In this document: positions 1 to 10,293 of the stretch, piece after piece
How the letters are laid out: every line of letters begins with the position of its first letter
How positions within the stretch are numbered: position 1 is the first letter of the stretch
Source: Jaltomata sinuosa
Taxonomy: Eukaryota; Streptophyta; Magnoliopsida; Solanales; Solanaceae
DNA length: 64,000 nucleotides
Assembly (NCBI GenBank): GCA_003996215.1
Contig: QJPP01000811.1
Span: 1 to 64,000, forward strand
Direction of reading: 5' to 3'
Notes under the pieces: model-generated
Database searches by the model: none
Told to the model about the DNA's origin: nothing
The model's input: only the letters and a program-made list of their open reading frames with translations
Translations under genes and position numbers: made by a program

Positions 1-740
1 GGAACGTACTTCTCTAAAAACAAGGCATGGAACTGCTCCCAAGTCAGTGGAGGTAGGATAGATGACCGACACTCAACATGAGACCTCCACCACTACTTGG
101 CATCACCTTACAGCTGAAAAGTGACAAACTACACCCCATGCTGACGTACAATACCCAACTTGTGCAACCTCTCATGGCAATCCAGGATGAACTCATAGGC
201 ATCCTCCTTGTCTGTACCCTGAAACATCGGAGGTTTCAGCTTAAGGAACTTAGTCAGCATCTCATGCTCATTACCTGTCATCACTGGGCCCAACATTGGC
301 CTGAGAAGATCATTTATGCCCGAAGCTGCATCCATCTTTGGTGTAGTAGTAACTGCTGGCTGAGTATCCCAGGCCTGATTCGCATAAGCTGTGGGTATGG
401 CTCCAGCACCAAACAACCCACTCAAAATATCACACGCCTGCCTGAAAGCTTCTGATGTCATGTTAGGAATGCCTGCACCCCAACCGGTGCCGCCTCATCC
501 TGAGCCCCTCCATCTTCTACCACTACTTCTTCGACATCCGCAGCCATAGGATCATAAGGTGGGGGAGGGGTTACCTCACGTACCGAAGTATAAGCTCGAG
601 CTCTACCCCTGGCGGGTGCCCAGATCGTCCCCTGCCCCTGCCCCTTCCCCTACCTCTGCCATGAACTGCCGGTCCCGCTGCTGGGACCGCTGGCCTTGCT
701 CTGTTATTCCTTGTAGTAACCATTTGTGGACAGAAGAGTG
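1..740 (-). pseudogene. Gag fragment of Gypsy C, left duplicate copy
   Basis: The N-terminal half of Gag, cut by the window edge. It includes the segment with AYANQAWDTQPAV and the stretch KEDAYEFILDCHERLHKLG of the retrotransposon gag family. An in-frame TAG lies at 129-131, just after the RQHGV stretch. The same stop is found in the duplicate copy at 2890-2892, but element B has a sense codon there. The glycine/arginine-rich N-terminus near 560-660 is frame-shifted relative to the right copy. Not functional. Confidence 0.8.
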
Positions 741-943
741 AATGAAGTTAGATACCAATTCGTATCACCAGATACCAATTGGAATTGAGTTATAGCACAA
801 AGGAAAAGAAGAAAGAGATAGTTTTTCCTAAATCCCCATAGCCTCTCGAAGAAAAGTACGGACGTCTCCGCATCGTTCTGCAAGACTCTACTAGACCTAT
901 TTAGTACAACGAGATCAACGAACCTAGGCTCTGATACCTTCTT

Positions 944-1220
944 TGTCACGACCCAACACATAGTGAGTGGCACCCACCCAATCCCTAGATGAGCGAACCA
1001 ATAGAGTTCCACCCTTGCCTAGACTAACAGCCTAAAACCAGCAAGCATAAATGAAAACTAGCAATAGAAATAAGATCACTAATCAAAAACCTATCATTGA
1101 TAATAAACTGCGGAAATTTCCTACCTAGGAACTGAAAGTCATCGTACCAAATATCAATACCAAATCTAAAGTACGGGGATGAAACCCCAAACAAAATAAG
1201 AATAGTTTTTAAGTCCAAAC
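944..1220 (-). repeat. LTR fragment (3' end of LTR) of the left duplicate copy
   Basis: Begins with TGTCACGACCC, like the LTR end at 3710, and matches that LTR for ~275 bp. It stops abruptly at ~1220, where reverse-transcriptase coding sequence starts on the same strand. A PBS-like tRNA-Met match (ctctgatacc, 929-938) lies beside it. No TSD is present at the junction, so this is a rearrangement and not a fresh insertion. Confidence 0.8.
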
Positions 1221-2078
1221 TCTGCTGTCTGTAGTCTATGCACATCCGCATACTACCATCCTTCTTTTTCACAAACAAAATCGGAGCCCCCAAAGGTGAA
1301 GCACTCGGACAAATAAATCCTTTATCTAAGAGTTCCTGCAGCTAAGTCTTAAGTTCCCTTAACTCTGCCGGATCCATTCTATATGGAGAAATGGAGACGG
1401 GACGAGTGCCTGGCTCCAATTCGATATAAAAATCTATATCCATGTCTGGAGGCCTACCAGGCAAATCCGCTGAAAACACCTCTACAAATTTGGACACCAC
1501 CAGAACTGACTAAATAGAAGGGGACTCCACACTATCATCCTAGAGATGAGCCAAGAAGGCTAGACACCCCCTTCCCAGTAGCTTCCTAGCCCGAACAAAC
1601 GATATAATCTTAACTGGCTTAGGCCTGTATACACCTTCCAACTCTAGTCTATCCTTACTCAGAATTTCTAGAGTCACAGTTTTGGTGTTACAGTTCAACA
1701 CAACATGATAAGGAGATAGCCAGGTCATACCCAAGATAATATCAAAATCAGCCATATCCAGAATCACTAAATCTACCCAAGTACGTAGCCCCACAAATAC
1801 CACAGAATAGACACCATCTACATGAGTCACAATCACCGACTCTCCAACCGGGGTAGATACATGGATAGAGGAATCAAAGATATCGCAATTCAAATTCAGA
1901 CCCAAAGCAAAACTAACAGACACATAAGAATATGTGGATCCTAGGTCAAATAATACTAAGGCCATTTTATCACAGACAAGAATAGTACATGTGATCACCA
2001 CATTTGAGGCTTCTGCCTAAGTCCTTCCTAGAAAAGCATAGCAATGTGCCCCATTATCAATCCTAGCAACTTCCCAGG
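1221..2078 (-). pseudogene. Gypsy C protease and start of reverse transcriptase
   Basis: The protease lies at 1540-2001 with an aspartic active site of the form LFDLGSTYSYVS; the usual Pro of DPGS is replaced by Leu. It is followed by ILGMTWLSPY, typical of Gypsy proteases. Downstream, at ~1221-1500, are the RT approach region and the motif PILFVKKKDGSMRMCIDYRQ. RT breaks off right after this motif at the duplication junction (1220/1221). Stops at about 1512 and 1344 split the frame. Decayed. Confidence 0.85.
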
Positions 2079-3489
2079 CTAGCTATGCCGCACCCCTACC
2101 TGCGCCGCCGTTCCCTCGGTTTCCCCGGCCTCCCTAGAAATTACCTCACCCACCCTGTGGATGACCCCTAGCATTACCACCTCTGCCTGCCGGAACAACT
2201 GCTCTAGTCTGTTGCTAACCCTGATTTCTTGCCTGCCTATATGGACACTCTCTCTTAAAGTGGCCCAACACACCACAATGGAAGCAACCACGGTCCAAAG
2301 TAGGCCTGCTAGTTGATGTATAAGATGCCCCCTGGCCTCTAGGAGCTGAAGACTAAGCTTCCTGACGACCACCTGTAGTAGCTGGCAGAGTTGACTGAAT
2401 AGGATGGGCCGGATAAGCCTGCTGATGCTGGGCCTTAGAGTATGAACCACCAAAATTTCCCTCATTCTGGGGTCTTTTGGCTAAAGCCTTAGCCTGCCCC
2501 GCTTGCCTAACTCCCTCAATCTTTTTCACATAGTCCACCACATCATTAAAACCCTTCCCTGAAAAAGTCATATGCACTGTTAGTACCTGTAGATCACTAT
2601 TTAGATCCTTGACAAACAACCGGACCCGTTCCTCCTCGGAACCCAACATATGTGTAGTAAAACGAGACAACGCATGAAATTTAGCCTCATAAACCGAGAC
2701 CGATATGCCACCCTGCTCCAAGTTCAGAAACTCATCCTTCTTCTTGTCCCTCAAAGTACGAGGAACGTACTTCTCTAGAAACAAGGCATGGAACTGCTCC
2801 CAAGTCAGTTGAGGTAGGATAGATGACCGACACTCAACATGAGACCTCCACCACTGCTTGGCATCACCTTGCAGCTGAAAAGTGACAAACTACACCCTAT
2901 GCTGACGTACAATACCCAACTTGTGCAACCTCTCATGGCAATCCAGGATGAACTCATAGGCATCCTCCTTGTCTGTACCCGGAAACATCAGAGGTTTCAG
3001 CTTAAGGAACTTAGTCAGCATCTCATGCTCATTACCTATCATCACTGGGCCCAACATTGGCCTGAGAAGATCATTTATGCCCGAAGCTGCATCCATCCTT
3101 GGTGTAGTAGTAACTGCTGGCTGAGTATCCCAGGCCTGATTCGCATAAGCTGTGGGCATGGTTCCAGCACCAAACAACCCACTCAAAATATCTCATGCCT
3201 GCCTGAAAGCTTCCGGTATCATGTTAGTAAGGCATGCACCCCCAACCGGTGTCGCCTCATCCTGAGCCCCTCCATCTTCTACCACTAATTCTTCGACATC
3301 TGCAGCCATAGGATCCTGAGGTGGGGGAGGGGTTACCTCACGTACAGCAGTAGCAGCTCGAGCTCCACCCCTGGCGGGTGCGGCTCCAGATCGTCCCCTG
3401 CCCCTGCCCCTTCCCCTACCTCTGCCACGAACTGTCGGTCCCGCTGCTGGGACCGCTGGCCTTCCTCCGTTATTCCTTGTAGTAACCAT
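2079..3489 (-). pseudogene. Gypsy C Gag (right, more complete copy)
   Basis: The start codon at 3489 opens with MVTTRNNGGRPAV, followed by an Arg-Gly repeat tract (GRGRGRGRGR). The retrotransposon gag domain follows at 2353-3186, including the EKYVPRTLRDKKKDEFLNLE stretch. A CCHC zinc knuckle lies at ~2250-2295 (CFHCGVLGHFKREC, spacing C-x2-C-x4-H-x4-C). In-frame stops occur near 3193 and at 2890-2892, and a frame change lies near 2400. Gag would form the virus-like particle and bind RNA. This copy cannot do so without help. Confidence 0.85.
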
Positions 3490-3693
3490 CAGTGGACAGA
3501 AGAGTGAATGAAGTTAGATACCAATTCATATCAACAGATACCAATTGGAATCGAGTTATAGCACGAAGGAAAAGAAGAAAGAGATAGTTTTTCCTAAATC
3601 ACCATAGCCTCTCGAAGAAAAGTACGGACGTCTCTGCACCATACCGCAAGACTATACTAGATTTGTTTGGTACAACGAGATCAATGAACCTAG

Positions 3694-3709
3694 TCTCTGA
3701 TACCATCTT
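3694..3709 (-). promoter_or_regulatory. Primer binding site of Gypsy C
   Basis: The minus strand reads ATGGTATCAGAGA immediately after the LTR end. This is one base off the TGGTATCAGAGC complement of plant initiator tRNA-Met. It fixes the direction of the element. Confidence 0.8.
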
Positions 3710-4620
3710 TGTCACGACCCAACCCATCGTGAGTGACACCCACCCAACCCCAGGATGAGCGAACCAATAGAGTTTCACCCTTGCCTAGACTAACAGCCTA
3801 AAACCAGCAAGCATAAATGAAAACTAGCAATAGAAATAAGATCACTAATCAAAAACCTATCATTAATAATAAACTGCGGAAATTTCTCACCTAGGAACTG
3901 AAAGTCATCGTACCAAACATCAATACCAAATCTAGAGTATGGGGATGCAACCCCAAACAAAATAAGAATAGTTTTTAAGTTTGAACAAGTGGACTAAAAC
4001 TCTAGAGATAATCCCAAGGTAGCACGAATCATTAGCTCACCATTGATGATCGGAATCGCCGGTGCTAAATCTGAGGTCTCATCTCAGCCGCTGAAAGATT
4101 TTCTGTACTCACCAAAAGAAAGACAAGTGCAGTATCAGTACACCACCGTTGTGTACTGGTAGGATCATTAGCTTGTATTCAAAAAAATAATATATAAATA
4201 GTACGTAAAATCCAGTAACAAGTATGTCATACATGCAATAATATCACAGGTATCTCTAGACTACAGGTCTCTACCTAGCTTGTTACCGCATGAATCCATC
4301 TCTTATAGTTCTATTCCACCAACAAGAATAACCATAACCACACCTTACCGTCTAGCCCGGACCCACCCTGGAATCCCCTCTAGACAAATACCACAAGTAA
4401 TGATTTACCCGTCCTAAACCAAGACCAATTCAACAACCATACAACAGTTTCCCGGCCACTCAAGGACCACCAATCAATAGCACTTTTCAATAACAACCCG
4501 GTCCACTCATGGAACCAATATCGAGTATCACATTTAGTAAAACAACCTGATCCTCTCACAGAACCAATATCAACCCATGAAATACAATAATCAATGAAAC
4601 AGTGCAAGATGCAATAAAGT

Positions 4621-4740
4621 AAACCCGTACAAGGTGTGGTACCCGTGCCAACCGAATGTTATACCCGTACCAAGCGTAGTACCAATGCTAACCATGTGTT
4701 ATACCTATACCAGTCATGGTCCCCGAGCCAACCAAATATC
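4621..4740. repeat. ~40-bp tandem repeat in the LTR, three copies
   Basis: Each unit carries a GTACC...GGTAC inverted pair followed by CCAACC and ATGTTAT. Counterparts exist in the two B LTRs with 3 (15460-15580) and 2 (20328-20405) copies. Confidence 0.75.
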
Positions 4741-5468
4741 AATAATAACAATCAATAGAATGAATGCACACCCCTTGTAAAACCAACAAGTAAAAACCAT
4801 TCAAACATAGACTGTAAACCAAACTTAGACATTCCACACAAATCCCCTAAGCAATGTAATGCACATAAATACTTAGATAACGAGTACAATAAATATACAC
4901 ATTCACAGAAATACGAAAGCCATCACCTACCTCGAATGTTCCAAGCTCTATTCAACCCAAGCTTTCCCGTGTTCCGGATTCCTCTCGCGTTCTTGGTCTA
5001 AAAATAACACATAATGCATAAAATTAACATACAGGCCTGTACATTACCTGAATTATACCAAATCCCCAAACCTCAGGCCACCCATGATCATTCCATCCTT
5101 TTTCCCGGGCTTTCCATCAATAATTCTCCTAGTCTAATCATTTTTTATGGACAAAACTGGAAATTAAACAGTCTATGATCATTTTAACGTACTTAAATCA
5201 ACACCCAAGAACATACATATTTGGAACCCCTTTCTTCCCTGAATTCCATCATCCCTAGGTCATTCCAACCTTCTCCAACTTCCCTCCTAGCAATTCTACC
5301 GCCAGAGAAAATGTAGGAAAAGGTGTGGGAAACGAAAACCTTATCTTAGGAATGATTTTTGGCGGAGGAATGAAGAAAATCACCTGAATTTGCCCAGCCC
5401 TTCTCCCAAAACAAACTTGTGAAATTCTGATGTTTTGAGAGCTGTTTTTGCATTAAAAACCCATCGGC

Positions 5469-5605
5469 TCGCTATAGCGGTCCCCGCTCCGCTATATTGG
5501 TCCCGCTATAGTGGTACCTGCCGCTATAGTGGTCTTAAGTGAGTTGACTGCCCCTTGACTGCCGCTATAGCGGTAATTTCCACCGCTATATTGGTTGCTG
5601 CTATC
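5469..5605. repeat. Array of CCGCTATAGCGG palindromes in the LTR
   Basis: About seven variants of the perfect 12-bp palindrome CCGCTATAGCGG lie within ~140 bp, some mutated to CTATATTGG or CTATAGTGG. In element orientation they sit in the first quarter of the LTR (U3). The same array is at 16305-16430 and 21135-21262. Confidence 0.8.
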
Positions 5606-5978
5606 ACACATGACAGCGCTCATCATGGGGAGAAAGTTCATAAATGTGCCAGTTTTTGCAATTTCACAACACACTTGGTTCCCCCGACGTCCCAAAATAA
5701 CCCTTTCACATCAAACGCAATTTCAGGAGTTCTACTTACCCAAATTCGATTCCGAAAAGTCCCCCGGACTCCTTTATGTCTTCGCTACATGGAAAACTAG
5801 CTCAATCTAAGACACCTAAACCCATTTTTACCCGGATTTTCCTAGACTCTACCTCACTCCAAAACTGGTCGAGGCTAACATAGCCCAGAATTTCAAACTC
5901 CCAAACTCGGAGTTTTCTAACTCTAAAACTTGGCATAATTGGTATATCCGTAACGACGGACCCGGTTGTTACAGTTAT

Positions 5979-7860
5979 AATGGTTGTACTTGGGTTCTTC
6001 TCAACATGTATCTTTTACAAAGTTATAAATTGTACTAGTATTACCTTGATCCCTAAGATTAAAATTCCTACTAGAGTCAATGACTTCAGACCCATCTCAT
6101 ATTGCAATATCTTTTATAAAATCATTTGTAAAATCATTACTAAAAGTCTTTAAAGGGCCATGGATTTCCTTATTGATAGTAGCCAGTCTGCTTTTGTCCC
6201 TATATGGTTATTACTGATAATATTATCTTGAGTCATTAGTTAATTAAGGGGTATGGTTAGAAAGGGGTATCACGTAGGTGTATGGTCAAAATAGATATGA
6301 GGAAAGCATATGACTCTGTGGAGTGGAAATTCCTTGAACAAGTGTTGTGCGACCTTAACTTCCCTGACCAATTTGTAAAGTAGATTATGTTTTGTGTGTC
6401 TACTGTTTCTTATTCAATAAATACAAATGGCTATCTTATTGTACTCTTTCCTACGAAAGAGGGCCTAAGACAAGGAAACCCTATGTCTCTTTTTCTTTTT
6501 ATCCTCGTTATGGAATACTTTTCAAGGAATCTCAAGAGATTGGGAAGGGTCCCTGATTTCAATTTTTATCCCAAGTGTGAAAAGTTGAATATTATCCAAC
6601 TCAGTTTTGTTGATGATATGCTACTATTCTGTAGAGGTGATCTTTACTTTGTTCAACTATTGTATAAATGCTTCCAAGAGTTTTCTCTTGTCTCTGGGCT
6701 TCAAGCCTACATTGAGAAAAGCTCAATATACTTTGGGGGCGTTTAGGACCACACCCAATAGGCTATTATTGAAGCACTTGGATTTGTTAAAGGAGAGGTA
6801 CTTGGGGGTTCTTCTTAGTTTGAAGAGGCTTTAGTTAGCCAATGTCAACCCCTTCTACAGAAGATGATAAGCAGAGTAACTTCCTAGACCTCTAAATTTT
6901 TGTCATATTCTGTCAAAGTTCAACTTATTAAGAGTGTTTTATTTACCATACAAGTGTTCTGGTCACAAATTTTTATACTTCCCAAAAAAACTTGTTAATT
7001 GAGACAGTGTGTAGAAGATTTCTTTGGATTGGTACTACTTTAATGTCCAAGAAAGCCTTAGTTGTTTGGGAGAACTTGTGTTTCCCTAGAGCAGCTGGTG
7101 GAGATTGAATTTTCTGGATATTCAAACCTGGAATAGAGCTGCAATTTGTAAATTATTGTGGAATGTGTGCAAGAAGAAATATAGGTTATAGGTCAGCTAG
7201 GTTGATGCATACTACATAAAATCTGGTTTTGTATGGACAGTCGAAACCAACAATGCTTTGTGGGTTGTTCATAAAATCTTTCAGGTCAAGAAGTATCTAG
7301 AGGTTGTTGGGTATGATGATAATACTCTCTACCAACTCCATACTTTCTCCATCAAGCAGTTATATTTCAAACTAAGAGGTGACTTTGCAAAAGTTGAATG
7401 AAGGAAAATAATTTGTAACAAATATGGGTGTCCAAAAATGGATTTTCATCTTGCAAATGGCTATATGTGAGAGACTCCTGACTAGAGACAGGATATATCA
7501 ATGGGGTGTCACTGATTCTTTACTCTGTCCTCTTTGTGGTATTATAGATGACTGTCATGATCATATTTTCTTCCTTTATGAATTTGTTGTTGTTGTTTCT
7601 TATACTGTACTGTGTTAGCAAGAGATTTCCAGAACTGACCAAAATTGGCAAGGGGAAATATCATGGGTTATTATGTATTCGAAAGGGAAAAGTGCTAAAG
7701 TTGAGTTATACAGGATTGCCTTGGGCAGTACTGTCTATACAATCTGGCAAGAAAGAAACATAAGAATCTTCCAAGCTAAGCAAAGAACTACTGCCAAAGC
7801 TATTAAGTTCATTATCCAAGAAGTGTATTGTTGAGGCGCTACGAAGCCAAGACTGCTCAA
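5979..7860 (+). pseudogene. LINE (non-LTR) reverse transcriptase remnant
   Basis: The translation shows the LINE signatures DFRPISYCNIFYKIICKII (~6085), KIDMRKAYDSVEW (~6290), GLRQGNPMSLFLFILVMEY (~6450) and LSFVDDMLLF (~6600). The last is the RT catalytic box, with FVDD for the usual FADD. Further on, a GGLNFLDIQTWN-like region (~7100) leads to a zinc-binding domain with LCPLCGIIDDCHDHIFF (7526-7580, C-x2-C...H-x3-H). Several stops and frameshifts interrupt it. The 5' end is missing where Gypsy C begins (5973), so C probably inserted into or truncated this LINE. No poly-A tail was recognised with confidence. Confidence 0.85.
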
Positions 7861-7955
7861 AAGGCCAGAGCTATTATCCAAGAAGTGTCCAGCTCCACTT
7901 CTTGAGAAGAAACTTAGTTATCAAGTTGTTAAGTTGATTATCCAAAACTTGATTA

Positions 7956-8050
7956 TTCAAAGATTGTTGGTGTTTCAATTTTGAACTGATTTTTTCTCAC
8001 AAAGATAAACTTGCAATCAGTTCAAAATTGAAATGCCAACAATTTTTGAA
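7956..8050. repeat. Foldback: 36-bp inverted arms with 23-bp loop
   Basis: The arms at 7956-7991 and 8015-8050 pair with about three mismatches (core TTTCAATTTTGAACTGATT against AATCAGTTCAAAATTGAAA). It sits just beyond the LINE remnant. It could be a small MITE or a stem-loop of the LINE 3' region. Function unknown. Confidence 0.7.
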
Positions 8051-8288
8051 GCCCCACCACTACCAAATAGATTTTGAGCGCAATACATGATGGGCATCAA
8101 TAAGTCAAATTTAACTCACTTGATAATAACCCACAAGGTTTACACAGAAAGATTAATATTGAATCTTTCAAAACACCACACATGAGGAACCCAACTGAAA
8201 TATGTTGCTTATATTTATGAAAATTTACCCGATCTAAATTTTATGAAAATCCCAAGAATCCCTTCGTTGCCCATACTTATTAAATAGT
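8051..8288. other. Unassigned AT-rich spacer
   Basis: No coding signal or repeat family was recognised between the foldback and the microsatellite. Confidence 0.5.
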
Positions 8289-8289
8289 G

Positions 8290-8330
<41 letters not shown>

Positions 8331-8331
8331 G
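8289..8331. repeat. Compound (TA)n(GA)n microsatellite
   Basis: About 12 TA units are followed directly by about 9 GA units. Confidence 0.95.
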
Positions 8332-8561
8332 GGATACACTTATATTTATTTTGTTATGAAATATTTTATTTATGTGGATGTCCACTAAATATAATTTCTC
8401 CATCTCCCCACTACTCTTTACCATTATGTTTCACCTCATCTATGATCTCAAATCTATAATGTTATATCTCCCACCTCCTTCATGATATTTTCCTTTAATG
8501 TCATATTTATGACTACCTTTTTCTATACCTCTATGTAACACTATATATAAATAGAGGTATT

Positions 8562-9731
8562 TGTTACGATCAAAATACTCAGGTGTGATGCAGAAGCTAG
8601 CAAAGCAATCCTCGAAAGACGCAAAGTAATAAGACAAACAAGAAATACACTATCAGAGACACAATAATTTAACGTGGTTCGATCAATCAACCTACATCTA
8701 CAACAGGAGATGAGCAATCCACTATATAAAATAGAGTACAATATATCGAGGGAAACCAACCTCAAATAATTCACTCAGAATAAAAAGTAGGTTCACACAA
8801 GTGGCACCGTAACACTTGTATCTCACAAATTCTCCCCCTAAATAAAACTCTCAAAGCCCTTAAGACTATATTGTGGATGATACCAAGTTAGAAGGAATGA
8901 GCCTCTATTTATAGAGTCATAAACCTTTTCCTACAAGAAAAAAGGACTAGACGATTATGGAAGATTTGTGTTGTCCTTTTACAAAAAGGAATAACCAATT
9001 ATGGTTAGAAAACAGGGTAAATACCCAACAATTCTCCCCCTTGACATGAATTGCTGACAAAATAAATTTGCTCCACCTTCTTCACATAATCTTCTACAGA
9101 TTAAATTTCCATCTCCAAATCTCCTCCATTAAATATTTCTCTCTGCATGGAGTAACACTGATAAAATTTCTCAAACAAAATTCTTCATTATCGTCAAGTA
9201 GCTTGTAGTTAGAACTGAACCCATCAAGATGAACACCCATTTCTAACCTCGCTCTGATATCACTTGTTATGATCGAATACTCAGGTGTCATACGGAATCT
9301 AGTGAAGTAATTCTTGAAAGACACAAAGTAAGAAGATAAATGAGAAATACACCACAAGAGACGCAATAATTTAACGTGGTTTGGTCAATTGACCTACATC
9401 CACAACAGGAGATGAGCAATCCACTATATGAAAGAGAGTACAACATATCGAGAGAAACCAACCTCACAAAATTCACTCAGAATAAAAAGGAGGTTCACAC
9501 AAGTGGCACCATAACACTTGTATCTCACAAATTCTCCTCCTAAATAAAACTCTCAAAACTCTTCAGACTACATTATGGATGCTACCAAGTTAGAAGGAAT
9601 GAGCCTCAATTTATAGAGTTATAAACCTTTTCCTACGAGAAAAAGAACTAGACAATTATGAAAGATTTGTGTTTTCCTTTTACAAAAAGGAATAACCAAT
9701 TATGGTTAGAAAACAGGGCAAATACCCAATA
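8562..9731 (-). mobile_element. Complete TRIM-like non-autonomous LTR retrotransposon (1170 bp)
   Basis: Two near-identical direct repeats (8562-9030, 469 bp; 9265-9731, 467 bp) flank only 234 bp of internal DNA. The minus-strand LTRs read TGTTGGGTATTTACCC...ATCGTAACA. In the right copy the outermost CAACA has become CAATA. The minus strand has a PBS (GTGATATCAGAGCG, tRNA-Met type) beside the 5' LTR at 9247-9264. A polypurine tract (AAGGGGGAGAA) abuts the 3' LTR at 9031-9041. TSDs are GTATT (8557-8561) and GTCTT (9732-9736). There is no coding capacity, so it must have been mobilised in trans. The LTRs are longer than in classic TRIMs. Confidence 0.85.
9247..9264 (-). promoter_or_regulatory. 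Primer binding site of the TRIM-like element
   Basis: The minus strand reads AGTGATATCAGAGCGAGG directly after the LTR. It matches initiator tRNA-Met except for one or two bases. Confidence 0.75.
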
Positions 9732-9861
9732 GTCTTGAGGATTATGTTGTATACACTTGAATATATTTGAAAGAATAAGAAAGCTTTTCTCTCTTGTCTC
9801 TCTATTTCTATTGCTTTTACTTTTTAATATTCTTGTCTTATATTGCTCTTATTTTACAACA

Positions 9862-10026
9862 TGTTTTGATCAGTACGATTGTTCTTCTTTAGATGAATTT
9901 TATTGAAGCAAGTCTGGTCAAGAATTGGATGTTAAATCTGCCACTATGGATAATTTAATATGGAACATGGCCACTGTAAAAGGTAATATCAAGTTCTTAT
10001 TTTTAGAATGTTACAAGTATCCAAAT
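9862..10026. other. Unassigned spacer between solo LTR and MULE
   Basis: A short open frame (from 9925) resembles nothing I recognise and runs into the MULE end. No feature called. Confidence 0.5.
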
Positions 10027-10293
10027 AAAAGAAAAGGTGAAATGACTTGGGAGACCCTTATATTTGGCTCCATTTATCAGTTGGATCCTTCTACTCACTA
10101 CTTTGTCAATTAATTCTTAATCTCATTGAAACACAATATTTTAAATCTTTTTTGGATGACCCAGAAGTGCGTGTAATACAATCAAGTAGACGTTGATTTC
10201 CGTGTCATTTAAAAATGCTACGTAAGAAATTACATGTTAAAAGTCTAAAACCTCCTATTTCATATCCTTTTCTCTTTGTTCAAACAGACCTCC

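Larger units (their letters stand above)
1..5973 (-). mobile_element. Ty3/Gypsy retrotransposon C (minus strand), 5' LTR side complete, body internally tandem-duplicated
   Basis: Reading the minus strand from 5973 down gives LTR (5973-3710), a PBS matching initiator tRNA-Met, gag, protease and the start of reverse transcriptase at ~1221. The order then jumps back to an LTR end (1220-944), a second PBS and a second gag (740-1). Positions 1-1220 closely resemble 2762-3985. The simplest reading is a tandem duplication of about 2.76 kb running from the LTR into RT. The element continues to the left beyond the window. Element B (14550-21639) belongs to the same or a very close family. Long LTRs and the protein sequence suggest the chromovirus Tekay/Del group, but no chromodomain is present here to confirm it. 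Confidence 0.85.
3710..5973 (-). repeat. LTR of Gypsy C (2264 bp)
   Basis: Runs from TGTCACGACCC (plus strand) to CCGGTTGTTACA, so the minus-strand LTR is TGTAACAACC...GTCGTGACA with TG/CA ends. It aligns along its length with the two LTRs of element B (14550-16692 and 19421-21639). It contains three copies of a ~40-bp tandem repeat (4621-4740) and an array of CGCTATAGCGG palindromes (5469-5605). The flanking GTTAT at 5974-5978 would be its TSD, but the partner is outside the window. Confidence 0.9.
8352..9861 (+). mobile_element. Copia-type solo LTR, split by a TRIM-like element
   Basis: The ends are TGTTATGAAATATTTT (8352) and TTTTACAACA (9861), flanked by TATTT (8347-8351) and TGTTT (9862-9866). 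This is a 5-bp TSD with one mismatch. Removing 8562-9731 plus one TSD copy leaves ~335 bp with a TATA box (tatataaata, ~8543) followed by a CT-rich tract, as in plant Copia LTRs. No internal domain or second LTR is nearby, hence solo LTR. The lineage is not identified. Confidence 0.65.

Noticed and set aside
78..455. Plus-strand open frame of 125 codons, repeated at 2839-3288 and 18556-18840
   Set aside because: It is antisense to Gypsy Gag on the minus strand. Its repetition follows the Gag copies.
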